Source: Gymnorhina tibicen (Eukaryota > Chordata > Aves > Passeriformes > Artamidae). Taken from it: a stretch of DNA of 64,000 bases. The stretch covers positions 3,327,486 to 3,391,485 of the forward strand of contig VXAZ01007995.1 in the NCBI GenBank assembly GCA_013399875.1, given 5' to 3'. The translations under genes were made by a program, and so were the position numbers. Below are positions 13,414-27,010 of this stretch, piece by piece. Position 1 is the first letter of the stretch; each line of letters opens with the position of its first letter. The notes beneath the pieces were generated by a model that had not been told where the DNA came from, searched no databases, and worked only from the letters and a program-made list of their open reading frames with translations.

Positions 13414-13430
13414 CCATCATCATCATCATC
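13414..13430 (+). repeat. (CAT)n microsatellite, about 5 units
   Basis: Perfect CAT units just inside an otherwise unique stretch. Confidence 0.8.
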
Positions 13431-14183
13431 TGCATAAAATATTTTGGTCAGAATTGCAGGACTGAGTGATGCTGTGATACTCAGTAAATGTCCTGAACCT
13501 TGGCTAGCACCTCTGTTTTTTTATATCTAGCTGCTAGCTATATCTCAGGTAAGCACAAAATAGTCCACTATGAGACAGAAATGCAGAGTTTTTAACTTCA
13601 ACTTGAAATGACTTCTTGTTACAATGTGCTTTCATACTGTAAGTTCAAAATTTTAAATAAGAGCCCACATGGTTTGTACAAAACAACCAAATTTTCAATT
13701 TTTCTTTTTTGTGTTCCCAAATAATAATAATACATGTAATTGATAAACAGCAGTAATGTTTAAATGTCAATGAATGGGAAAAAAATCAACATTTCTGCTC
13801 TAAATGAATGTGTTGCTTACACTGTTGATAGTTGAAAGTATAGTTTCATTGTTGACGTGCAGCTCTCCTCCCTGTGAGCAGCATCATTCCTCTTGTCATC
13901 TTGGTTTTGAGGTCAAGAACTGGATTTTGATTAGTCCAAATAGACTTTGAGGTCCCTGCTTTTGCATGGGCTTCTGTAACGAGGGTTTTTTGAGTACTCC
14001 TTCATTCTGAGTTCATAAGGCCTTTTACTGAAAATAATGTATGGGCTCTATCTAAATCAAATTTCTTGCAATACTCCCATACTTCAGAAGTGCTGAAGAC
14101 CTCAACTCAGTTCTTTCTTTTAGCAAACATTGCTTTGAATGAAATAACTGTGTGAAGAAAAATGTCACTGCAATGTGATAATT

Positions 14184-14203
14184 TGATGATGATGATGATG
14201 ATG
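14184..14203 (+). repeat. (GAT)n microsatellite, 6 units
   Basis: Perfect GAT units. This is the reverse-orientation relative (ATC/GAT) of the CAT tract at 13,414, about 0.77 kb away. Confidence 0.85.
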
Positions 14204-17200
14204 TTGAAGTACTGAACCAAAGCAATAATCTTTGGTCAAACCATAATCATAGCACTGAGATCCACTGGTTAATCATGGAATCTTCATATTCAGTGTGGTC
14301 TGCTGGGCTGTTCTGAGGCATTATGAGAAATGGCCATGAGGAGGCTGACAGGAATGTACTTACTCACATTCACATCGTGCAGCGTGCACACCACGTGTTT
14401 TGAAATATTGGGTTAACGAGTAAGACCCAGTATTTGAAGATGAAGTTGTCTGCATCCTCTGTTCTCTTTACTGAGAGAAATGAGGCACCATCTCCAGCTT
14501 CATCTCTGTGAGTTGGACTCTCTTTTCACCCATGATTTCTTTCATGACAGAGGCCTGAGGTCACACCTAGAGCATCAAACTGGGTGAAAGTACAAGGTGC
14601 TGCTAACGCACTACAGGTCCTGAACAGAGTGCGTGGCTGGTGGAGTGGCAGCACAGGTGCCTCTCAGAAGGAGACAGCAGTGGGTGGGTGAGCTGTGATG
14701 GGGATCTATGTGTTGCAGAACATCTCTCTTGTTTTGCTCTGAGGTCTCTGCGCACTGACACTGAGCTTTTTGAGGAGCCATGTGAAGGGCTGTGGGCGGC
14801 CACGCTGTCCTGCTGCTGTCAGTTCATTCCATGGCTGACACCAGCAAGACACAAGCCCTGGGACAGCAGTTGTGGGGAAACCTCACCCTGAATTCCCAGC
14901 ACACACAGGTGCAGAGGTTTGAGGACCGTATGCTTGTGTTAGAACAACGTTTTGAAATCCATGGAATGATCAAATGTGCCAGTTCTTCCCACCTTGAAAC
15001 ACAGGCAGGCAACGTGCACTGTGCACCAGCTCTCAGGCAGTGCCTTGCTGTGGAGCTCAAACCCATCCACAGGCATTCCCTGAAATACTGTTTGAGCCGG
15101 TTGTGCTTCCTCATTCTTCTGCTCTGTGCTGGGACACACAGATGCACAAAGCCAGCTCATCTCTGGAACGGCAGCACAGGGAGCTGCCGCTTCCTTGGGT
15201 GGTTGCTGAACAGCTGTTTCAGCTATGACATAACTGCTTTTAAGCTTCAAAAGAGATCTATTTCTGAGCTGAAAACAAGGATTGTTTCATAAAAGCAAGG
15301 GCAAGATGTTAGCAGGCCGTGGAGCGGGTAGTGGACACAGTAGAACTGCAGAGCACACATAACATCCTGTCAGCCCCGTCTTCTGCTGACTTTCGCTCTT
15401 TAGGGGTCCAATCCTGCAATTTTTTCTCAAGCAATAACCTTATCCATGCCAACAGAGCCTGTTATTCCATCTGCTGGTACTCACGCTGGAATGTGTTTGC
15501 TTTGGGAGCGACTGTGTGCTTTGCTGGTAGGCTCAGAGGACAGATAAAAGCCAGCGCCCAGCTCTGCAGAGTAGTTTCTAGTGAGGTGAATGAACTCATT
15601 AGTAAAAGATTCCTTTAAAAAGTAGGGTGCTATGCAAACCCAGTGTGGATTAGACTTTTTGTGGGGTAAGTGCAGTTCAAGCACGACCAGATACAGCTCA
15701 ACTCTGTTTCATGCTACCTCCTGCCCCTGGGAAAACTTTCTGATGCCAGCTGGGGCAAGCTGAGAGAGCGCAAAAATCGTACAGACCAGGCTTGGAAGGA
15801 TGGATATCTTACAAAATGCAGAAAATGCCCAGATGTTCAGACAACTGTGAGGCAACCGGTCACACAGATGCTCTGTGACACCAGAGCCGCACGTGAAATT
15901 CTGGCCAAAAAAAAATGATGGAAATATTTTGCTGCAAAACCTGATTATTGCCTGATATATGCAAGGGATTTTATTAAAAACTAAAAAACAAACAAGCAAG
16001 CAAGCAGATTCCTGTCTGGAACTACATCCTCAGTCTGCCAGACCCCAAGTTCTTCTCTTTCACTGCCATGGGAATCCTTCCGTTCCCATGAATGACAACT
16101 GAAAGCTTCTTCTTGCAAAGAGCTCTCTGAATTAAATGGATGACTTTAGATTAACTTTAAATTTAAAATTCAGCTTATTGATGTTGGCAGCTAGAACATG
16201 GCCATGGAAGAGAGGTAGGAGGAAGAAAAGGAGGTTATGTTTAAAAACAAAGAAAAGTCTCCCAGCTGCCAAAGGCATGGTCAGCAGAGGGATGTGGTGG
16301 TGGTTCCAGACAGTGCAATATGCTGAGTACGGATGGATACAGTTTAAACCAAGAACTGGGGGTGCCAGCATGTTTTTAACACTTAAAATGTAAAATCTTT
16401 CTGTTAGGAACCATGTTAGTGACTAAGAGAGCTTGAGAGAAGACTCTGCCGTGAGTCATCTCAGCGCCTGCTGAAATCCTGGTGCTGGCACCGATCAGTG
16501 CTCAGATTTTTAAGGGCAGACTCATGAGCCAGGCATCCAGAGCTCTGTTACCAGATGAGCAAGTGAAGAAAACCTCACCCAACCAACACAGCCATCAGGA
16601 ATGGCATATTCCAAAAACATGCTGGGAAATATTTCCACATCGCTGAAAGCATTTGCTTGGAGGTCTTACTCTGGGTCCGTAATTGCTGTCAGGTATTGCA
16701 GCTCCAGAATAAATGTAATAGTCCTCAGTTAAATCATCCTGCCTCTAGGTTAAGGGTTACACTGAGCAGCTCTGTCCTGTAGACTAAATATCCTCTCATA
16801 AGTGCATTCTGGCATCACAGATTTCCGTAGGTGGGTGGCTTTGACAGAAATTCATGCTAAGTACCAGAGCCAAACACTGTGAGAAAAGCTATCCCAAACA
16901 CCCATTGTCCTTTGCAAAAATAACAGAAAATTGATCATTCTCCACCCCAAAAACCACAGCGTTCCTCAAGCCTAATTCCCCAGGGCAGCCGAAGTTCTGC
17001 TCTTTAAGCTTGTGCTGCTCAAAGGCAGGTCAGGAACTGCTGCTGGGCGGGGACTGTGGCACAGCAGCAGCAGCAGAGGTGCTGCCCCAGGGGCTGCCAG
17101 GGAATTTGGGTCCTTGAGGCACAAAGTGAGCACTGAGAGCTGAGGGGAACAGCAAAGCACATGGATCCCCAGCCCAGGCAATAGGGTTGAAACCCCAGTG

Positions 17201-17963
17201 CAGTGCCCTGAGGGTAGCCTTTAACCTCTGCATCTCTCATTTTTCACTTGTGCTGTAACAGTGCAAACAGCAGCAGCACTCCGCCAGAGGTACCAGCCTC
17301 TGCATTCCCACATGCTTGGGTCTGGCACCAGGGCTGCGGCAGGTCAGGCCCAGATGTGATCTGTAGCGTGGCCTGTGACAGGTTATTTATCCTTTAGGCT
17401 ATCAGTGATTGGCGTGGTATTAATTCTCCCTAAAAGTCGTGTGCTTTGGGCAAGGATGGGACTTGGCTGTTGCAAAGAAATTTATTTCGGTTGCAGTAAA
17501 AACAGTAAAATAACTCCAAAATTATTCAAAAAAATTACAGTGCTGATGTACAGCAAGACTTTATTTATGTCATGTGCAATTAGATTTGTTTTCCACCTTT
17601 TGACAGGAGCATTTCAGCCCAGAGTAAGAACGAAACACACGCAAGCAGCATGATGCCACAGCCAGAAACACTCCCTTCATCCAGGGAAGAAAGGACTCTT
17701 ACATTGTGAAAGGGAGCCTCCTGTTGTCTTCCAACTGGCATTTTCTGGCCAGCTGAAAGCTAAAATAACCCTTCCTTTATGCTTTCAATACTGTAATCTA
17801 ATGGCTAAATGGATTTTTAGTACAAAGCCTAATTTTCTCCTACAGTTTTGCTCATCACTTAATGGAAAGGCCCCGTAACATTCTGCTTACATCCCAAACA
17901 GTGGCTGCTCAGCAGAAGGGAAGAACACTTCTTGTTGCCTTATAGCCCTGCAGTTATATTTTT
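14204..17963. other. Non-coding interval; no gene recognised
   Basis: Open frames overlap on both strands around 14,800-15,290 (166 codons plus strand, 103-107 minus strand), which argues against any one being real. A short AAAC/AAGC repeat lies at about 15,985-16,006. A GCA/CAG-rich patch lies at about 17,060-17,075. Confidence 0.55.
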
Positions 17964-17995
17964 TAATAATAACAATTACAATAATAATAATAATG
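17964..17995 (+). repeat. (AAT)n microsatellite, interrupted
   Basis: AAT units interrupted by AACAATTAC, ending in four clean AAT units. Confidence 0.85.
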
Positions 17996-20454
17996 CTTTC
18001 ACTGCAGCTGGCTGGCTGCCTGAAGCTGCTGCAGACTCACAGAGGACAGGCAGTTCCCGAAGTCCAGTGGTTGGAAGGCACCATCAGTTTCTGCTCAACA
18101 CATTTCACCCCTCCTCACATTTTGCTGACAGGAGGGCACAGTGTCCCAGCTCCCCAGGGTTTAGCCCCAAACCAGTAATTCTCATTGCACTGGGCAGCAG
18201 CATTGCTGCAGGTGACATGAGAGCAAAGCCACTCGACACCAAAGGAGCCTTGTAACCTTTTGATCACTCCCTTCTTGCTTTGCATCAGGTTTTTGTGGCA
18301 CCCAGGACCTGGATGATGGCTCCTAGAAGACTAATTCTTCCAAGAAAATCACGCATAGCTTTAAGCATGGAGCATGTTGGTGCACTGAGGTCACAGCGAG
18401 GGAGAAGAGCAGCAGAGACCCTGAGTGGGGCTGAGCTCTGAGCTGGGGTGATGGCCTCCAAAGGCTGAGGAGCAGCAGCAGCAGGATATGAATGTAAAGG
18501 CGGGGGAAGCAGAGGATTTGGGTGCTCTAGGACATTCCCATGAGAACAGATCCCCAAACCTTAACTCATGTGCACAAAGGGATTCCATAGGGACAACCTG
18601 CAGTGCAGCAGTGCAGCTCCCAGGGGCTGGCACATGGCAGGGCACGGAGCAGGGCGGTGGTGGGGACAGGCTGGGGGCTTACAAGGACACACATCCCAGA
18701 GCATCAACCACTTCCACACATGCTCTGCACATGCTCTTCAATTGTTTAGGGCTGTCTTCTTAATTTTCTTCAGCTGTCTCCATTATAGCAGAAGCCTCCT
18801 TGCTCTGAAGGGGCAACTGAATGTTGGAAGTGCAACACCACTGAAAGGGGGGATAGAGAACTGCATTCTCCTTGGAAAATTCAAGTAACGCATCTGGAAA
18901 GGGAAGCTGCTTATTGCATGTGTTTCGTTATGGAAAGAAAATGCCTTTTAAAATCTAAAATCAATAAATTGGTGGAAAGTTAATTCCCGAAAGTTAGCTG
19001 AGTCTGTATCTCCCATTACTGTTCCCTATAAAGAAATGTTCCTGCTGCTTTTCTCCGGTAATCGTGGGTTTCATGCCAGCTTCAGCACTTGGCTGTTGAC
19101 TTCTCCAGGCAGATTGATGGCTCAGCTGAAACTGAATTTATGGGCACAACCCTCCCCTGACCAAGGCTCACCTCCTCAGATAGCTCCGGGTCCGTAGCTC
19201 CCACTGAAGTACGAGGGACAGGAGGCACCGAAATAACTTGTGAGGATCTCCATAAGGAGGATAAACGATTTCTACCTAAACCCACTGAATTTATATGTTT
19301 TCACCCACTATCTGGAAGCACCTACCTGTGGACAGTGATGGCCATACTTCAGCTGGATTCCTAAAACTGGGCTGACCACCTTGGGAAGAGTTCAGCATCC
19401 CAAAGCTCATCACAGGATGCTGAAACTAAACCTAGCCTTGCTGCTGTCCAATGATACCATTTCCTCTCCTGCAGCTAAAGGGCCCAAGGCAGCAAACACC
19501 CTGGTACAGATATGCTCATTTGCCCAAAGACAAGGCTCTGCTTCAGCTTCTCACTTTATCCAGCACTGAAGCCAGCAGCTGTGAAGTAAGACTGCTTCCT
19601 TTTTTTTTATTTTAATTATTAAGAAGGAAGTAAAACAATTCATTGTTCTGGGGGGAATATCCCTAGAGTCCAACTACTGAAAAATCAAACAGCATTTGAA
19701 AAGCAAGACAATGAGACTAGCTTGAACTCACAGAGCATTAGAATTGCCCTGGCAGGAACACAAGTGATTCCCTGATAGATGCAATAACAACGCTGCAATT
19801 ACATGAAACAATATGTAAACTGAAAATGCAGTGTCACCCTGCTATTTGTACACCCTGTGTTCCACTGTCATCCTCTTATTGTTACCCCTTAAGTATTGTG
19901 TCTCTTAGGCTTTTAAATACTTCATTAGCATGATTTGCAGCAATCTTTTTGTCTTAAAGAAGAATATTTTTTCCCACCAGGACTCTAATTAAGCCACTTT
20001 TTAATGTAGGAAATTCAGGCTTCAGTGATATTTCCATGTTCTTGACAGTTCAAGTGGGAATGTCACAGAGAAGCACCTGATACCAACAGAAAAATAACAC
20101 CTGAAAACCTGAGGTAAGGTGAGAAGTAGACAAAAATGAATCCTTCCCTGTGGGAAGTAGTTTATGGAAAATTTGTAAAGGGTGATGAAGGTGAAATGCA
20201 TTCACTTCTGTACTCCCACCTACGAAGCACTTAGAGATGCTGTAAGAAATTAATCTCTGGATCATAAAACTAGTTTTAACCCCTGAGAAAGAAATAAGTT
20301 GACTTGTTTTGATTGATGTCTTGTGGGGCACTAAAATAAAACTGATACGATCTCATTCCCCTGTAGCAGAGGAACATCCTGGCAGAGGGCAGGAGCCCGC
20401 AGCCTCCTGGCTCCTGCCTCATTCCCTTCAAACCTCCTTGTGGAACTCCTACTG
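17996..20454. other. Non-coding interval; no gene recognised
   Basis: Mixed-GC unique sequence with no supported exon. A CAG/GCA-rich patch lies near 18,470-18,485 and a T run near 19,601-19,608. Confidence 0.5.
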
Positions 20455-20474
20455 CCATAGTGCCATCTAGAGAC
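20455..20474 (-). promoter_or_regulatory. CTCF-like core motif (weak)
   Basis: The minus strand reads TCTCTAGATGGCACTATGG, matching the TAGATGGCAC portion of the CTCF core consensus (CCASYAGRKGGCRS) but with two mismatches at its 5' end. Motif match only. Confidence 0.25.
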
Positions 20475-20927
20475 AGCTACAGAAATTAAAGTGGGTTTGT
20501 TCCCAAGCCTTTCAGTGGTGTTTGAGGATTTGTGGGGTCATATCCCAACAATGATTATTGCTTGTTCCAGAAGCCCTTAATTACAACATTGGGTTCCAAC
20601 ATCACGCCCCACGGAGCCCAGAGCAAAGGCTTCTGCTGGGTTCAGCACAGTCAGGGTTTGTCTTGTCCCACTTCCCCAGGGGGAGGATTTCACCATGATT
20701 AGCTCTTTATTAACATAGAAGTACTAACAGAGCATCAAGCACAGCTCTGGACACTTGTGTGAGTGACTCCAAGGGCAGTGGTGCTTGGACCACAAAATTA
20801 ACATTACACTGTTGGAATTACTCCTGTCTCTTTCTTAAAATCCAGTGTAGGCAGAGATAGAGAACACCAACACTTGTTCTGGTATTTCAGCATCCTCATG
20901 TTCCTGTGACAGCCTGAATAAAAGCAA

Positions 20928-20951
20928 GAATCTATGGTTCTATGATTCTAA
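20928..20951 (+). mobile_element. Possible CR1 LINE 3'-terminal remnant
   Basis: AATCTATGGTTCTATGATTC resembles the octamer-like 3' tail of avian CR1. The sequence upstream has no clear CR1 body, so either only the tail survives or the match is chance. Confidence 0.35.
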
Positions 20952-21029
20952 GTACTTTGAGGGAGTGAAAACCGGGGTTTCACAGAAGTGCAAATTGAAA
21001 ATTTAGTCACACAGGATGGGAAAATAGCA

Positions 21030-21140
21030 TGCTGACATTTAAAGAACTGGCCTGGTAAGGAAGACACAGGTTTAAATCCAGATTCCCAGCTGTATCACAG
21101 ACACTGCTGGACCTGGGGTATACAGAAAGCTGACAGTGAC
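21030..21140 (+). mobile_element. Possible ancient MIR / tRNA-derived SINE remnant
   Basis: CAGGTTTAAATCCAGATTCC resembles an RNA polymerase III B-box followed by the MIR core. Next comes CAGCTGTATCACAGAC and CTGGACCTGGGG, in the order of the MIR segment around 'agctgtgtgaccttggg'. The similarity is weak and by eye. Confidence 0.27.
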
Positions 21141-22574
21141 TCCTCCACTCTCTCCTTATCACTCTTATTTTATTTCTTTCTTTTCAGATCTCTGTGTGGC
21201 TGCTCAGTACCTCAGCCATGGCTTTCACTTGTCATAAAAGTAATGAGTCACATTAATAAAAAAATATTTCAAGTGTTTCTCCATGTAAGAATTATTTAAA
21301 GATGTTTTCTTTTACTCCCCAGAGAACAGATTTACAGACAAATTTAAGCTACTAAATCAATGGCAAATTATTAAAATGTTGTAAAGCTAAGGACAGAGAA
21401 ATTACAGGATATAAAATTGATGATCATCTTGCTAGCACCGAAAAACCTCTTCTTAATCATAAGGCAAGTGGCCTCTGATAGCAAAATATCTGAATTCCAC
21501 TGCAGCTGGGCGTCCCCAGGAGAAAGCTGGATTAAACAGAAGGCAATGAAACACAGACCTCACTCAATGGCTGCCTGAGAGCAAAAGATGCATCTTTCGT
21601 ACATCCCTAAAAGATTTATCCTTACCCCTGGTTATCAATTTCCCTATAGCAGGGGTTTGAATGGAAAAGAAAGGATGGTAACATCATGATCAAAATCCCA
21701 CTGACAGGCTGGTTTTGCTAAGGAAGAGGGAGAGCTTCGTTGCTCTAGAACTGGTGTCTTGTCTTACAAAAATAGGTCCACAACTGAGCATCTCTGTAGG
21801 TCAGAGTACATGGGAACATGGTATGAACACCTGGAGATGTGATTTTTGAGCTTGTGAGGCTGGGTGGGCCCTGCTGTAGATGGGCATCTTGGACATTCAA
21901 AGCTGGGCAGCTGAGGGAGGCTGGGCCTGATCCTGGCAAATGACCCTCCCGAGAGCCCTTGGCTGTAAGGCTGGTGTTGCAGAGTCCAGCAGCAAAGCAA
22001 TGAAAGGCTAAAAGGAACAGTATTAAATATTTTGCTTTTCAACACTTTTGCCATATAAACTACATCTTGCAAGCTGTAGCTGAACAAATACTACTTTTTG
22101 AAACATCTCTCACTAAAATTCAGTAGTACAAACCATCTACTAAGCAGTAACAAAGACCTAAAGACATAAAGAAAACGAAATTATCATTTGCTTAGGACTA
22201 TGAGGGTTAAAGTGTGGTTAAAAACCACTGTCTAAACAGAGGGTCTGGTCTGTCTCTTAGGCAGAAATGTGAGTTACTGACCTCCGTGTGTACATGTATT
22301 GACTGTTCCAAAAACCACACTGCAAATGATACAAAAATAAGAAATCAACCAAACAATACTTCCCCATGTGCAGACGGGTGATCCACAGACAACAATTCCT
22401 AAGTGGCAACAAAGCTATGGAGCATATGCTGCTGCTGAATCTACCCTAAGCTGAAGAGGCTGGAGACTCTCAAGGAGAATCCAGAGCATGACCCCGAGAT
22501 GGGTCAGAGGGACTGATGGAGCATAGAGAGAGCCTCCTGTCCTGACACAGGGACTTCTTGGGTTGAATCCTGTG
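21141..22574. other. Non-coding interval; possibly includes 5' part of the following CR1
   Basis: Mostly unique AT-rich sequence. From about 22,440 (CTGAAGAGGCTGGAGACTCT) it may already be diverged CR1, but the resemblance is too weak to place a boundary. Confidence 0.45.
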
Positions 22575-22799
22575 TGTTTGGTATAAGGAAGAAGCTTTTT
22601 CCAATGAGAGTGGTGGCACACTGGCACAAATTGCCCAGAGAGGTGGTGGATGCCCCGTCCCTGCAAATGTCCAATGTCAGGCTGGACAGGGCTTTGAGCT
22701 ACCTGATCGATTTGAAGATGTTCCTAATCATTGCAGGGGCCTTGGATGAGATGACCTTCAGAGGTCCCTTCTGACCTGAACTGCTCTATGATTCTATGC
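22575..22799 (+). mobile_element. CR1 LINE fragment, 3' end
   Basis: Diagnostic CR1 3'-UTR blocks appear in order: ATAAGGAAGAAG...CAATGAGAGTGGTG, GCCCAGAGAGGTGGTGGATG, CAGGCTGGACAGGGCTTTGAG, CATTGCAGGGG, and the terminal TTCAGAGGTCCCTTCTGACC with the ATGATTCTATG tail. The element is 5'-truncated, as is usual for CR1. No reverse-transcriptase coding portion is present, so any open frame here is spurious. Divergence is moderate. Confidence 0.92.
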
Positions 22800-25771
22800 T
22801 ATTCATCAGTCCCTCAAGAGCAGGGCTATGAATAAAAAAAGCAAAATGCACTTGCCCATTAAATCCTCTGGGGTGAAGAGCCCAGGGCTGAAGATGAAGA
22901 ACCTGGAGGGAGTGAAAGCACAGCATAGCCAGAGGGGGACTGTCCCCATCCTCTCCCCTGGTGGTCTGAGCCCTAGCAGTGAGAGCTGTCACACTGTCCC
23001 TGGTGACCAGGTGGGCTGCCAGGGCCCCGTGCCCACAGCACTGCTCTCACACCTTCTGCAGCAAGGCAAGGACCTGCTGCAGCCATCAGAAAGGCTCTGC
23101 CTCCCCTCCTCCCCAGCTCCCCCGTGAAAACATCCCCCCAGCACTACTGGCACTCAGATCCACAAAGAGGAGCGAGGGAAGGAATAAATTCCTGCCACGT
23201 AATTTCTCCAGCACAAGGAACTAATGCAGGCCACGGATCTGACACTCTGCCTCTCGTGCTGGAGAAGTGAGCCGAGAGCTGTGTTTTAACATTAGCTCCT
23301 CAGTATAATTTCCTGTAATTGTAAAGTGCTTTAGAGGTACTTGTGAACTTGGGTGGATGGCTCCTAACGAAGCTGATGAATAACCCAGGACTGACTCAGC
23401 TCCGAAACAGACCCAGCACTGAAGGAGGGAATGTGGAGAGAGGTTTTGCCTTCCATTAGCAACACTATCCAAACAACTGACCCTCTCCCTGAGAGATTAG
23501 TTCACAGCAGGTGAACTATAATCTGCTCTGATCGGCAGGCAAGGAAAGCATTCATTCCAGCTGCATTACAGCCAGAGCTTTTCTTCTCTTTTTTTTTTTC
23601 ACACATTGTGAGCTCCCAACAAAGGGTTCCAGCTACCAGATCAAACAAACATTTTGCCACTTATTTGCAGAAATGGTTCTGGTCCCGAGTTGGGATGGTA
23701 ACCAGCTGAAGACTGGCTGGTGGGTGATTCTTTCCCAGCATGGCCATCAGCACCTTCTCATCTGGAAAATGGTCATTTGATGGGGACCAGGTTTTGATCG
23801 TGGTCAATTTTGTGCTGGGAATTTGTTGTCAATTTATGACGCTAGAGATAATCTCCTGAAAATTATTATTTGGAAATTACATTGTATTACCCCTTGTCTG
23901 AGATACTCAGTTGCCGGCTGGAGAATGTTTTCAGAGAGCATTTCTGGCTTTTTGGTCCAGAGCCTCATGGGAAACGTACAAGACACAGTTAAAATATAAG
24001 GTTAAATCCCCAGATCTGCTGCATAATAGAGCTTATAGACTCACAAGTTACTATGGCACATATATTTCCCTAAAACCAGCAAAGCCTTCATTATCCCAGA
24101 GCCAGTAACCACCCATTCATTTTCTCCTCTCTTTCTCTCCCCCTTTGACCAACAGTCTTCCCTCGCTAAGGCCTTTGCCTTTTCTCCACAGGTATCAGTC
24201 ACACTTTTCTCCTCCACAAACCTGAATAATCAACAAAATCCAATTACACTCGGAGTGATTGTTCTAGGCTAAGATTCAGTTTGAAGATGGCAATTGTTAT
24301 TTTGGGGTGAAAAACACCTTTTGTGTTTGAAAGCTTAGCTGTTTGGGCTTACGGGGTTTTTTTCTCTCCCACCTACACCTGCAGGCCTGATAACAGGTAT
24401 CACCTCTGCCCGCACAAATGGCTTTGCTCCCCAATCCTGTTAACTGCAGCACGGGGGGGTGTTCACCAGGGATGGTGCCAACTGCTGGGCCCAGAAGCTT
24501 CTGCACAGCTTGTGATGCACTGGGGCTCCTTTTTCCCAAGCTGGAGTCAAAGAGACATCTCGTGGCCATCTCATATACTGCAAAGGAGTTCTTTTGTGCG
24601 TGGAACATCCCTTGCATGCAGAGGGCCAAGGACTGACTGTGATGACTGGTACTATGACTCCACTGGGCCGAGCAGCAGAGGATGCCAAAATACCCTGCAC
24701 CTCATTCAGCCTCCAGCCATTCTCTCTGGGTGCCTTCAGAGCATGAGGAAATTTGGAAATGCAGACATATTCTGTCTCTGTGCTTTTTGTTCAGACTTGT
24801 AAGTACATAAAAAAGAAACAGCTTGGCAGAGAGCTACAACTGAGTCACTGGGAGAAACCAGAAAGGGAGCAGCTGCTCACTCTCTTCCAGCGCAGGACTC
24901 AGAGCCACCAGGTTAAGGTTTTGATAGCCATGCTGAAGCAGGAGGAGGAGGAGGAGAGAATCTCTTGGGCAGCAGAGAATCCAAGGGAGGATCTTTGCTG
25001 AAGGAGGCTGGGAATGTATAAAGTCCACCAGGGTTGAAGGAAAAATTGCACAAAAATCAGGAAAACAGGGCTCCACTGGAGACAAGTAGCAAAAAAGGTG
25101 TAGCAGTGCTGCAAACCCCCCGTGCTGAAGTTCTGGGAAAGCATTCAGGGGGAATACAATGTCCTTCTCTTGCTGGTGCTTTCTCCAAGGCATCTGCCCA
25201 TGGCTACCACAGGAGTCCTACACACGGCACAGGGCAAGCCCGGGTGTGACCCAGCACTGTGGGTTTTACACTCACATCTACAGTTCCAGAGAAAACTGGG
25301 AGCATCCCAGGAGCATGGAGCAAGTGCCAGTTTGATCCTGACTTCCAGTCTTTGAGAGCTACGGGGAAGGTGAGCAGTGAGAGCACATTAGCAGCAGGGA
25401 GCCTCAGCTCTCGGTTTAATGAGCCTCAGTTACCCTAAGGTCAGGCTCAGCATCAGGGTTTTCGGGTGAACTGGGAGAAGAGTTTCTCAAGGGAAACACT
25501 CCTGGTACAAGCTGCTGCACCACCCCCACATACCCCAAAAACACTGCTTAGTCTTGGCTTGCTGTGAAGCATCCCCTCCTGCTCCCTTGCCTGCATGGAC
25601 CTCATCCTGAATTCCCCCTTCTCTGGGCAGGGGAGGACAGGACAGTGAAGATGAGGTCTGTCTGTACCTCCTGTATTCCTTGACCAGTCCCCATTCCCTT
25701 CTGTGTGAGGTGAAACATGCCAAAACATCTTCACTTTCCAGGGTTGGAAGATCTGGCCTACCACCCGGAGC
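22800..25771. other. Non-coding interval; no gene recognised
   Basis: Mixed-GC sequence with a T run near 23,591-23,600 and a GGA microsatellite-like stretch at about 24,941-24,957. Many overlapping open frames (up to 159 codons) lack any recognisable domain. Confidence 0.5.
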
Positions 25772-25893
25772 CTCCGGGTTTTAACAAAGATTTGTTCTTT
25801 CACCTTGTCCAAGCTCCTTATTCCTTCCTTTAAGGAGTGACAAGGCTGCCCCTGGCAAAGAGAAACAGGCATGAATGCTGCATGAGTGGTGCC
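25772..25893. repeat. Diverged duplicated segment, copy A (unclassified)
   Basis: Positions 25,774-25,847 align without gaps to 27,012-27,085 at about 62 of 74 identical bases, counted by eye. Weaker similarity continues to about 25,893 (AAAGAGAAACAGGC... versus AAAGAGAAGTATCAG...). I do not recognise the repeat family. Read on the minus strand, both copies give similar peptides (LKExIRSLxKVxEQI). The substitutions are mostly non-synonymous and copy B has a stop soon after, so coding constraint is not supported. Confidence 0.7.
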
Positions 25894-27010
25894 CCAGATT
25901 TCGAGAGATAACCACCTCAGCCCCACAGCTAGCTAGGAAAGAGGTTTAACTTAATCTTTGTTGGCTCCTGCTAAATGCTTCCGCCATGATTAACACCAGA
26001 GGTGATGTTGATAGCAGGATTCATTGTCAAAATAGCTTATAAAACAATTCCATAAAACTGTGTAAATCTTGTGTTGATCTTACTTTTTACAAGGAGTCTT
26101 AAAGCCGTATATCCCAGCACCATTTACAAGGTTGTTGCAGGTGTGGGACCAGCCTTAGAAATATAGCTACTGCTTAAACTGTGTATTTTACGAGCCTGGG
26201 GAAACATCCGTTTGAACTGTAAAAGGAGCTTTCCAGCCCTCTTGCTTCTTTGTGCGGGGACCAAGCCACTGCCCATCAGACTTCAGCAACCCCTGAGCCA
26301 CAGCCGAGGTGCGGGGACAGGATTCCTTTGTCAACAAACCTTAGCAAAGCTTTGCAGGATGCTGAACTTTGCCTTTGGGAGGAGCTGGTCTCCCCAAGCC
26401 CAGGTTTCACTGCAAACCACTGAGCACCCCAAAACCTCTTGCCATTTGCAGCCCCTGTGGGGTTGTTCTGCCATGGGCTGCAGTCATTCCTCTGGTGAAG
26501 CTCACAGGCTATTTACTGCTGCTCAGGAGCACAAAGAAACAGGTGGAAAAGGGGAGAATGAATAGCCCAAACACCAGATGACAGATGACAGAAGGCATTT
26601 ACATAGGCAACATACACCATAATTATGTAATAGCTATTTAACAAACATCAGGGTGAGTCTCCTGGGGATAAAGGAAAAGCCAAGAGAGATTTCTCCCCAT
26701 GAGTTAAAAATGATCAGGATTTTAACCCCGTATTAATACTCAAGATTACATCCCATCCTCTGAACTCTCCTTTCAGCTCCCAGTGCAACAGTCCTGAGAC
26801 TGCTCAAACTACTGCCCTCATCCCACAGTGACCACTGAATACAGGATTGATTAGGTCCCAAACCATCACAGATCTCTGCTTTTCAGGGTACATGGGCAAC
26901 CAGCTGCCACACTGCACCCAAAGAGCTCTGTGCTTTGCAGCTGATACATGGGCTCCACACTTATAACACTGGGAGGTAAAGAGTTGCACTTGGGTTTGAA
27001 GTTCAGGGGC
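25894..27010. other. Non-coding spacer between the two diverged repeat copies
   Basis: Unique sequence with no recognised gene or repeat. Open frames up to 117 codons have no family resemblance. Confidence 0.5.

Noticed and set aside
13521..13544. Imperfect palindrome around CTAGCTGCTAG
   Set aside because: The outer arms are out of register, so symmetry is only about five bases each side.
13414..14203. CAT and GAT triplet tracts as a possible CRISPR-like or hairpin pair
   Set aside because: These are ordinary microsatellites without regular spacers, and CRISPR arrays are not expected in a vertebrate genome.
14792..15292. 166-codon open frame with a hydrophobic stretch
   Set aside because: Three other frames are open over the same bases and none resembles a known family.
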